Assembly (NCBI GenBank): GCA_019323655.1
Contig: JAHWGX010000074.1
Span: forward strand, 1-11,319
Length of the DNA: 11,319 nt
Reading direction: 5' to 3'
Source: Candidatus Woesearchaeota archaeon
GTDB lineage: Archaea > Nanobdellota > Nanobdellia > Woesearchaeales > GW2011-AR4
The position numbers and the translations under genes are program-made. Shown here one piece after another: positions 1 to 4,525 of this stretch; the first letter of the stretch is position 1; every line of letters begins with the position of its first letter. The notes beneath the pieces are model-generated. The model was not told the DNA's origin. It made no database searches and worked only from the letters and a program-made list of their open reading frames with translations.

Positions 1-388
1 CTTTCTTTAAAATCTCTTTTGCGTTTTTGAAGGTTAACTGCTCTATTGCTTTTTTGTAAGGGAGCCATTTGAAGCCTATGTGCTCGAAAGAAAGCTTTAC
101 TTCCTTTGCTTTTGTTTTTGCAAGGTAGAAAACAACGTCTTTGCTTACAAGCTCGCCTTTCAGCTTGTAGAAATAATGCAGCTTTTCCTTAAAGCCCTTA
201 ATTACCTCAATTTCGCTTATTCCTGTTTCCTCCTGGATTTCCCTTTTTATTGTTTCAAGATCGGTTTCATTTGCCTCTACATTGCCTTTTGGAAAATCCC
301 AGTGCTTTGCCTCGTAATGCAGCAATAAGTAAAGAGCTTCCTTGTCTTTTCTAAACACAACAGCGCCTGCTGATCTCTCGCGTTTCAT
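1..388 (-). CDS. NUDIX hydrolase, Ap4A hydrolase (NUDT2-like), partial
   Basis: Predicted to hydrolyse diadenosine tetraphosphate asymmetrically to ATP and AMP in the cytoplasm, clearing alarmone-like dinucleotides. The first 129 residues are visible and the C-terminus lies beyond base 1. A complete NUDIX box spans residues 35-57: G35, E41, R49-E50, E53-E54, G56, fitting GX5EX7REUXEEXGU with the metal-binding glutamates present. The N-terminus (RSAGAVVFRK), the HWDFPKGNVE stretch and the later KGFKEKLHYFY and EHIGFKWL segments resemble the human NUDT2/archaeal Ap4A hydrolase subfamily rather than MutT or ADP-ribose pyrophosphatases. The start is the ATG at 386-388, supported by a TATA-like TTTATAAA centred about 26 bp upstream, which would give a leaderless mRNA. 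Family is certain; the exact substrate is inferred from overall resemblance. Confidence 0.9.
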   Translation of the reverse strand, partial: MKRERSAGAVVFRKDKEALYLLLHYEAKHWDFPKGNVEANETDLETIKREIQEETGISEIEVIKGFKEKLHYFYKLKGELVSKDVVFYLAKTKAKEVKLSFEHIGFKWLPYKKAIEQLTFKNAKEILKK

Positions 389-409
389 TTCTTTTTATTG
401 TTTAGAGGT

Positions 410-417
410 TTTATAAA
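410..417 (-). promoter_or_regulatory. TATA box for the NUDIX gene
   Basis: TTTATAAA is centred ~26 bp upstream of the NUDIX ATG, the normal archaeal TATA-to-start distance, so transcription would begin at or next to the start codon. The motif is its own reverse complement. It could therefore also serve a rightward transcript starting near 440, at the edge of the GC-rich structured block. Confidence 0.6.
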
Positions 418-447
418 TAGTTTTCTGGTTGCAGAACATACTAACGC

Positions 448-584
448 GGTTGCGCCAGAGCGGTGTTGCAAGCGAGAATGTGGCATAGCCACATGCAGGG
501 CGAGGCAAAAATCCCTTTCGGGCAGTTTTGGTTAATATCATTTGGTTATCCTGCCCACCCGCCTCCCCTAAATTTGGCGCAACC
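448..584. ncRNA. GC-rich nested inverted-repeat block, candidate structured RNA or MITE-like repeat
   Basis: This block is much richer in G and C than its AT-rich surroundings and folds on paper into nested helices. Outer arms GGTTGCGCC (448-456) and GGCGCAACC (576-584) pair perfectly. A 7-bp hairpin ATGTGGC-ata-GCCACAT lies at 478-494. GAGGC (502-506) pairs with GCCTC (561-565), and GGGCAG (520-525) with CTGCCC (551-556). A minus-strand TATA-like ATTTAAATATAT near 625-637 would place a transcript start near 605; the TTTATAAA at 410-417 would place a plus-strand start near 440. Either strand could be the RNA. I do not recognise it as RNase P RNA, SRP RNA or tRNA. A non-autonomous element with ~10-bp terminal inverted repeats is the alternative. 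An open frame crosses it on the minus strand, but its protein looks meaningless. Confidence 0.45.
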
Positions 585-961
585 TTTAATTGACTTCCAG
601 TAACTTTAGCCCACAAACCGAAAGATTTAAATATATGTATACCAATGGGTATTTTGCAAAGGTTATATTGAAGTGAAATAAAATTTATATATAACAAGCA
701 CCTAAACTGCTTGCTAGGTCCTATAGTGGAACAGGTGGTAGTTCTGGACCAATTAAGGCAAAAAAAGAGTTGTTATCCCAATTAAAGTTTAGTAAACAGG
801 GGGGTGGAAAGTTTTTGGGGTATAAATTCGAATAAAAGACGAAAGTATGCAATATTTTCATGATATTAATTTAATCCCACTATTAAGGTGCGGGGGAGTT
901 TTCATCACCTCTTTTCTCCTTTGCTGGCCTTAAGGTGGGATTTTTTATAAAAACAGATAAA
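585..961. other. Intergenic region upstream of tfe with no convincing gene
   Basis: I see no credible protein gene here. It holds TATA-like stretches near 625-637 and 683-692, a 44-codon open frame without ATG ending at 836 (its last 20 residues are rich in K, G and F), a possible 19-codon GTG ORF at 727 with AGGT ahead of it, and the inverted repeat at 873-942. The short frames may be chance or remnants of a decayed gene. Confidence 0.4.
873..942. repeat. Inverted repeat just upstream of tfe
   Basis: The arms at 873-888 (AATCCCACTATTAAGG) and 928-942 (CCTTAAGGTGGGATT) are complementary over 14 positions, with one mismatch and one bulged base. The loop between them is 39 nt. As RNA this would be a long hairpin in the tfe leader; as DNA it could be a two-site operator. 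The right arm ends directly before a TTTATAAA at 944-951, which lies too close to the tfe ATG to be its normal TATA box. Confidence 0.55.
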
Positions 962-1480
962 ATGAGAATAACAAACAACAAGATTTTTGAGACTGTGAAG
1001 GAAGTTGTGGGAGAAGACAGCCTAAAGGTAGTTGAGTACCTGAAGGATAAGAAGAATATTTCTGACTTTAAGATTGCAGAAAAGGTAAAAAGCGACATAC
1101 ATGAGATAAGGAATATCCTATACAGGCTTTACAACCACAATTTGGTCACTTATTACAGGAAAAAGGACAGGCAGAAGGGATGGTACATAAGCTACTGGAC
1201 ATTCAACAAGAAAAGGATTAAGGATGTTATGAAGAACCTTCATTACTCCAAAATCGAGAAGTTCACTGAAAGGCTTAAGGAAGAAGAGAAAAACAGGGGA
1301 AATTTCTATCTTTGCCCAAATGCATGCGTCAGGGTCAATTTTGAAAAAGCAAGCGATTTTGAGTTTAAATGCCCTGAATGCGGGAGTGTACTAAATCATC
1401 AGGACAACGAAAAAACCATTGATTTCTTAAAGAGCAAGCTTAAGGAGATTAAAATGGGCAATGGGTTTAAGAAGTATTGA
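962..1480 (+). CDS. tfe: Transcription factor E, alpha subunit (TFE/TFIIE-alpha)
   Basis: A basal transcription factor that joins the TBP-TFB-RNA polymerase complex and stabilises the open promoter. The 172-aa product has the family layout. An N-terminal winged helix spans residues ~8-85 with the typical VVGEDSLKVVEYLKD opening, IRNILYRLYNHNLVTYYRKKD, and the GWYISYW signature (~73-79). A coiled linker rich in K and E follows (~82-112). The zinc ribbon has C118, C122, C137 and C140 (CX3C...CX2C), and a charged tail ends the protein. The ATG at 962 is preferred over an in-frame GTG at 935, because the extra nine residues are unlike the family N-terminus and overlap the upstream inverted-repeat arm. 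No well-spaced TATA box precedes it, so the mRNA probably has a leader. It converges on the RelE-like gene, with 8 bp between the stops. Confidence 0.93.
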   Translation: MRITNNKIFETVKEVVGEDSLKVVEYLKDKKNISDFKIAEKVKSDIHEIRNILYRLYNHNLVTYYRKKDRQKGWYISYWTFNKKRIKDVMKNLHYSKIEKFTERLKEEEKNRGNFYLCPNACVRVNFEKASDFEFKCPECGSVLNHQDNEKTIDFLKSKLKEIKMGNGFKKY

Positions 1481-1488
1481 TTATTCTG

Positions 1489-1815
1489 CTAATAGTTAAA
1501 CCGGTGTTCATATTCTTTGTGATTAAGCCATTCCAAGACAATAGAAACCACAACTATCCCATTTGCTTCAACAGAATAAATTAATCTCCAAGCATTTGGC
1601 AGATTATACTTCCATAAGTTATGAATATTATACTTTTTTATGTACGCTTTAGGAATTAATCTTTTCTGGATTTGAATCCCGCAAAAGGTATTTTCTTCTA
1701 TATCCTTAAGCGCCTTAACTAAATGCTCATATAACTTTTTGTCAGCGGATTTTAAATCCTCAAATGCTTTTTTTACTGTGTTATCTGCAAATTGTATTTT
1801 TGATGGGAGCTTCAT
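1489..1815 (-). CDS. RelE/ParE-superfamily toxin-like protein
   Basis: A 108-aa protein resembling archaeal RelE/ParE-fold proteins. In that superfamily toxins either cleave mRNA on the ribosome or attack gyrase, but the activity here is not shown. Diagnostic segments are a helical N-terminus (DNTVKKAFEDLKSADKKLYEHL, described by its pattern of K, E and L), the basic strand around IQKRLIP, NLWKYNLPNAWRLIYSV and the C-terminal VLEWLNHKEYEHRF. The WRLIY strand with arginine and the EWLNHKEYE tail match the usual RelE-type core. The frame opens at GTG 1851, but the ATG at 1815 is a better start: TTTATAA at 1838-1844 lies ~26 bp upstream and gives a leaderless mRNA, and the extra 12 residues are not family-like. 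No antitoxin is fused or cotranscribed; the divergent winged-helix gene is the only candidate partner. Confidence 0.75.
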   Translation of the reverse strand: MKLPSKIQFADNTVKKAFEDLKSADKKLYEHLVKALKDIEENTFCGIQIQKRLIPKAYIKKYNIHNLWKYNLPNAWRLIYSVEANGIVVVSIVLEWLNHKEYEHRFNY

Positions 1816-1837
1816 CTTGTTGTTGATTGCCCCCTTG

Positions 1838-1844
1838 TTTATAA
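1838..1844 (-). promoter_or_regulatory. TATA box for the RelE-like gene
   Basis: TTTATAA on the minus-strand path lies ~26 bp upstream of the ATG at 1815. It supports that ATG over the GTG at 1851, because it would put the GTG outside the transcript. Confidence 0.5.
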
Positions 1845-1890
1845 GCTTCACGCGCGAATGTCCAGTGGGTCTGAACTTATAATCAAAAAA

Positions 1891-1898
1891 TTTAAATA
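1891..1898 (+). promoter_or_regulatory. TATA box for the winged-helix gene, possibly bidirectional
   Basis: TTTAAATA is centred ~28 bp upstream of the ATG at 1923, predicting a transcription start around 1920 and an almost leaderless mRNA. The motif core is self-complementary, so it could also fire leftward toward the RelE-like gene, with a start near 1868. Confidence 0.55.
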
Positions 1899-1905
1899 GT
1901 ATTAG

Positions 1906-1923
1906 TTATATCAATTGATATAA
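1906..1923. promoter_or_regulatory. Perfect 18-bp palindrome at the start of the winged-helix gene, candidate operator
   Basis: TTATATCAATTGATATAA is perfectly self-complementary over 18 bp. It covers the predicted transcription start and ends on the A of the ATG. A dimeric repressor bound here would block initiation directly. The adjacent gene encodes a small winged-helix protein, so autorepression is the simplest reading. Confidence 0.6.
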
Positions 1924-2213
1924 TGCCAATTTTAATTAAAAAACAAGAAAGTGGAATACTAAGGTTTCCCAGGTTAGATACAGTCCTAATGGTTGAAAAG
2001 TTCGTTAAAGAGCATGATGGGGAATACAAGAAAAAAGAGCTATGGGAAAAACTGCCTAAGAAAATGATGTACCAGACTTTTTGTGTGGTAATAGATTACC
2101 TGCTGTATTCAAGAAAAATATCTATAGACAGCGAAGGAAAAATCGGGTGGATATATTATCCGGAAAGTGTAAATGAACGGATAAAAAATAAGAAATTATT
2201 TTGGACTGCGTAA
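1923..2213 (+). CDS. Small winged-helix DNA-binding protein, uncharacterised
   Basis: A 96-aa protein whose central part reads as a winged helix: VLMVEKFVKEHDGEYKKKEL (helix 1 and lead-in, ~21-40), KMMYQTFCVVIDYLLYSRKI (recognition helix and following strand, ~48-66), and a wing IDSEGKIGWIYYPE (~68-81). The GEYKKKELWEKLP pattern is one I associate with unnamed archaeal HTH proteins; I cannot assign a target. It diverges from the RelE-like gene and converges on the methyltransferase, with only 7 bp between the stops. With the palindrome over its start, it may repress itself and perhaps its neighbour, as an antitoxin or regulator would. A plain housekeeping regulator is also possible. Confidence 0.7.
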   Translation: MPILIKKQESGILRFPRLDTVLMVEKFVKEHDGEYKKKELWEKLPKKMMYQTFCVVIDYLLYSRKISIDSEGKIGWIYYPESVNERIKNKKLFWTA

Positions 2214-2220
2214 TGCCAAT

Positions 2221-3168
2221 TTATTCTTTCCTTATCTTAGCCACAAAAAAACCTTCAGTGTCATTGTCCTGAGGCCATATTCTCAAGCATTTCCTGATTT
2301 CTTTGTTATATCTTTTTCCTTCAAACTCCAAAATTGGGCTGCTTCTTTTGATGCTCTTTATCTTTATTTCTTCAACTTTTGCATTTTCATGCTTATTTAC
2401 CAAAAAATCAACTACAGCCTCGTTTTCCTCCGGCTCTAAGCTGCAGGTTGAGTAAACTAAAGTCCCGTTTTCCTTTAGGTTGTTGAATGCTGTGCCTATC
2501 AACTGTTTTTGCGTTCCTGCAAGCCTTTTTACCATGTAAGGATTCCATATCCTTAATGTCTTGAGGCTTTTCCTTATTGTTCCTGTGCCTGAGCAGGGCG
2601 CATCAAGAAGGATTTTATCAAAGCTAAGATTTTTGAACCACTGGCCCTGCATCAAGGTAATAATGCAGTTTGTTATGCCGCACCTTTGTATGTTTATTGT
2701 CAGGGGCTTCATTCTTTCTATCTGGTAGTCGTTTGCAATTAAGACGCCTTTATTTTTCATATAAGCTGCAATCTGGGTTGTTTTGCTTCCGGGAGAAGCA
2801 GCCATATCCAGAACAATATCATTCTCCTTTGGCTCTAAAGCAATGGGAGGTATCATTGAAGCTGCTTCCTGTGTGTAAAAATATCCCAATGAATGCTCAA
2901 TTAAATTTCCTATATCTCTTCTCTCTTTTTTTATGTGCTCAATATAGAAGCCCTCGTTGCACCATGGCACCTGCTCAAGAACCCAGTTTTTTTCCAGCCT
3001 TTTTTTCAATTCATTTATGGATATCTTTAACGTATTGACTCTTATAGATCTTCTTAAGAAAGACAGCGAGAATTTCTTAAACTCGCCAAAGTCCGTCAGC
3101 TTGGAAAACCTCTCTGTAAATTTTTCCTTGAATTCAATTTCCTCTGAATTTGGGATTATTTCAGGCAT
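2221..3168 (-). CDS. NOL1/NOP2/Sun-family RNA m5C methyltransferase
   Basis: Transfers a methyl group from S-adenosylmethionine to C5 of cytosine in tRNA or rRNA. The 315-aa protein has the family's catalytic core in order: N-terminal RNA-binding part with RSIRVNTLK (~40-48); YFYTQEAASMIPP (~96-108); SAM motif I DMAASPGSKTTQ (121-132); ND at 146-147; motif IV DAPCSGTGT (189-197, with C192 releasing the product); and motif VI STCSLEPEENE (240-250, with nucleophile C242). Its size and lack of a PUA domain fit archaeal tRNA methyltransferases of the aTrm4/MJ0026 type rather than bacterial RsmB/RsmF, but the target is inferred. The ATG at 3168 is leaderless from ATTTAAAT at 3192-3199. The first ~100 bp are duplicated in damaged form at 4046-4141, suggesting that the gene once directly followed elp3. 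Confidence 0.93.
   Translation of the reverse strand: MPEIIPNSEEIEFKEKFTERFSKLTDFGEFKKFSLSFLRRSIRVNTLKISINELKKRLEKNWVLEQVPWCNEGFYIEHIKKERRDIGNLIEHSLGYFYTQEAASMIPPIALEPKENDIVLDMAASPGSKTTQIAAYMKNKGVLIANDYQIERMKPLTINIQRCGITNCIITLMQGQWFKNLSFDKILLDAPCSGTGTIRKSLKTLRIWNPYMVKRLAGTQKQLIGTAFNNLKENGTLVYSTCSLEPEENEAVVDFLVNKHENAKVEEIKIKSIKRSSPILEFEGKRYNKEIRKCLRIWPQDNDTEGFFVAKIRKE
3067..3168 (-). repeat. Direct repeat, intact copy (methyltransferase 5' end)
   Basis: The first ~100 bp of the methyltransferase gene recur at 4046-4141 in the same orientation, 972 bp away. By hand alignment about 82 of 98 columns match, with one 2-bp gap. The 32 bp nearest the start codon (3136-3167 against 4109-4140) are identical. 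The nucleotidyltransferase module lies between the two copies. Confidence 0.9.
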
Positions 3169-3191
3169 GGAATGGCAAAAGAAGGGTTATA

Positions 3192-3199
3192 ATTTAAAT
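3192..3199 (-). promoter_or_regulatory. TATA box for the methyltransferase
   Basis: ATTTAAAT is centred ~27 bp upstream of the ATG at 3168, predicting a leaderless mRNA. The duplicated 5' end at 4046-4141 has no comparable box upstream, so this promoter belongs only to the intact copy. Confidence 0.6.
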
Positions 3200-3218
3200 G
3201 TTTGTTAAAAAACAACAA

Positions 3219-3227
3219 ATTATTAAA
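3219..3227 (+). promoter_or_regulatory. TATA box for the nucleotidyltransferase module
   Basis: ATTATTAAA is centred ~28 bp upstream of the ATG at 3251, so initiation would fall at about 3249. An interrupted palindrome CCATTT-aa-AAATGG (3241-3254) straddles the start codon and could be an operator. It is divergent to the methyltransferase promoter 25 bp away. Confidence 0.5.
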
Positions 3228-3250
3228 TGTAAAAAAATAACCATTTAAAA

Positions 3251-3826
3251 ATGGAATTTGTTGATAAAAACACCATAAAGCTTGATAAGGAAATAAATGA
3301 GCTGGATAGGTTTGTAATTAGGTTTATTGATATACTGGAAAAATATACTAATTATGTTATTGTGAGCGGTTACGTGGCAATATTGCTCGGAAGGGACAGG
3401 GCTACTGAAGATATTGACATTATAATACCCAAAACTGACAAGGCTGGATTAAAAAGATTGCTTGATGCCCTTGTTAAAGAGGGCTATTGGTGTTTGAATT
3501 CATCAGATCTGGATGACTTATATGACCTATTAATGTCTAAACATAGCATCAGATTTGGCATTGAGCCTGATGTATCGCCCAATGTTGAAATAAAGTTCTC
3601 AAAAGACCTGTATGACAATATAGCGCTGAAAAATCCTGTTATAATCAGGATGGGAAATAGGAAAATAAAAGCTTCTTTTCTGGAATTGCAGATTGCATAC
3701 AAGGAAGAGGTTTTAAAAAGCAATAAGGATTTAGAGGATGCAAGGCATATAAGGCTTATAGCCAAAGGGCATTTGAACGAAAATTTAATAAGTGAATATA
3801 AAAAGAAATTAAGGGCTAAAAAATGA
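3251..3826 (+). CDS. Minimal nucleotidyltransferase (AbiEii/MenA-like fold), possible toxin
   Basis: A 191-aa protein with a DNA polymerase beta-type nucleotidyltransferase core. A strand and glycine turn VIVSGYVAILLGRDRATEDIDIII place G40 about 14 residues before the D54-x-D56 metal pair. A later strand NVEIKF supplies E114 as a likely third carboxylate. The C-terminal helix KSNKDLEDARHI (~158-168) carries the K...D..D pattern seen in AbiEii-like and related enzymes. Family knowledge: relatives transfer nucleotides to RNA, proteins or small molecules, and MenA/AbiEii act as toxins on tRNA or in phage defence. The substrate here is unknown. It has a leaderless start and overlaps the next gene by ATGA, so the two are translated together. 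It is flanked by direct repeats of the methyltransferase 5' end, which suggests acquisition. Confidence 0.75.
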   Translation: MEFVDKNTIKLDKEINELDRFVIRFIDILEKYTNYVIVSGYVAILLGRDRATEDIDIIIPKTDKAGLKRLLDALVKEGYWCLNSSDLDDLYDLLMSKHSIRFGIEPDVSPNVEIKFSKDLYDNIALKNPVIIRMGNRKIKASFLELQIAYKEEVLKSNKDLEDARHIRLIAKGHLNENLISEYKKKLRAKK

Positions 3827-4035
3827 AAAAATCAAGTTTTAATCCATATGAAATCAGAAGGCTAAACAACAAAGACAGAATGTGGTTTGTTGAATACTGG
3901 GCAAATTATGTTAAAACCCACCCTGACAAAGAGTGGAGCAGACAGCAGAATGTTTTAATTAATTCTGTGATGAAGAATGCGAAAAATCGCAAATTAACCC
4001 CCAAGGAGTATTTGAAAGTAAAAGGAGAGCTGTGA
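3823..4035 (+). CDS. Small basic protein paired with the nucleotidyltransferase, uncharacterised
   Basis: I do not recognise this 70-aa protein. Its ATG overlaps the stop of the nucleotidyltransferase gene (ATGA, 3823-3826), a sign of translational coupling and joint function. The sequence is basic and helical-looking, with NNKDRMWFVEYWANYVKTHP (~15-34, aromatic rich) followed by EWSRQQNVLINSVMKNAKN (~37-55) and LTPKEYLKVKG at the end. There is no Cys motif, signal peptide or membrane segment. By position it could be the antitoxin or a specificity partner of the nucleotidyltransferase, but in the known AbiE system the antitoxin gene lies upstream and is larger. This pair would therefore be a different arrangement. 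Confidence 0.7.
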   Translation: MKKSSFNPYEIRRLNNKDRMWFVEYWANYVKTHPDKEWSRQQNVLINSVMKNAKNRKLTPKEYLKVKGEL

Positions 4036-4045
4036 AGTTAATGCA

Positions 4046-4141
4046 GATTCTTTAAATTCGTTAAAGCCTGTCAGCTTGGAATACCTTTCTGTAAATTTTT
4101 TTAAATATAATTTCCTCTGAATTTGGGATTATTTCAGGCAG
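4046..4141 (-). pseudogene. Decayed duplicate of the methyltransferase 5' end
   Basis: This is a second, broken copy of the first ~100 bp of the m5C methyltransferase gene. The start codon position reads CTG instead of ATG. A 2-bp deletion in the A/T-rich stretch aligned with 3121-3140 shifts the frame, and the shifted frame soon meets a stop. There is no TATA box upstream. It begins only ~15 bp downstream of the real end of elp3 (stop 4157-4159), the spacing expected of an elp3-methyltransferase operon. The simplest reading is that this is the original start of the methyltransferase, cut off when the module at 3251-4035 arrived and left to decay. Confidence 0.85.
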
Positions 4142-4156
4142 TATGTTTTGGTTGCA

Positions 4157-4525
4157 TTAGTTTATTATTGTCTTTGACATATAATGCCCGTCTTTTTTAT
4201 AACCCAGCTTTTCAAAATACTGCCTTGCGCCTATCCCTGAAATTACAACAATCTTATTCTTTTTGTTTTTTAATGCAATTTCTTCTGCTTTTTTCATAAG
4301 CTTTTTTCCAATGCCCCTGTGCTGGAAGCTTTCATCTGATTTTTTCCCGATTGCAAGCGCTTCTGAATAAACATGAAGCTCCCTGATTAATGCAGAATCT
4401 TTTGTTATCTCTTTTCTTAAGAATTCGGAGGGGAACCTCAGCCTGCAGTACCCAAACAGGATATCATTTTTTTTGTCTTCTGCTGCAATAAAAATTTCTT
4501 TTCCTTTGGAAGCTTTATATTCAAT
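4157..4525 (-). pseudogene. elp3: Elp3 acetyltransferase (GNAT) half, cut off by an in-frame stop
   Basis: In the same frame as the upstream radical SAM half, and directly after its TAA, 122 codons encode a complete Elp3 C-terminal domain. It contains IEYKASKGKEIFIAAED, YCRLRFPSEF, IRELHVYSEALAIG, the acetyl-CoA loop QHRGIGKKL (residues ~69-76 of this part), and VVISGIGARQYFEKLGYKKDGHYM, ending at TAA 4157-4159. Conservation is excellent and no frameshift is present. The piece has no credible start of its own: the first in-frame ATG lies inside the acetyl-CoA loop helix, and only an ATT follows the stop. It is either the rest of one Elp3 made by readthrough, a recently inactivated domain, or the result of a base-call error. 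Confidence 0.85.

Noticed and set aside
395..697. 100-codon minus-strand open frame across the GC-rich block
   Set aside because: The protein shows no family-like pattern, and the DNA is better explained by nested inverted repeats; it also runs through the NUDIX promoter.
691..836. Plus-strand 44-codon frame ending LGYKFE
   Set aside because: It has protein-like composition but no ATG and no good ribosome-binding site; too weak to call a gene, although it could be a remnant.
890..907. C/D-box-like sRNA on the minus strand (GTGATGA)
   Set aside because: A C-box-like heptamer is present, but I find no matching D box or second C'/D' pair at the right distance.
944..951. TTTATAAA as the TATA box of tfe
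   Set aside because: Its centre is only ~14 bp before the ATG, which would place transcription start inside the gene; the true promoter is probably farther upstream.
935..961. GTG at 935 as the tfe start
   Set aside because: The extra residues are unlike TFE N-termini and overlap the inverted-repeat arm; the ATG at 962 gives the normal family length.
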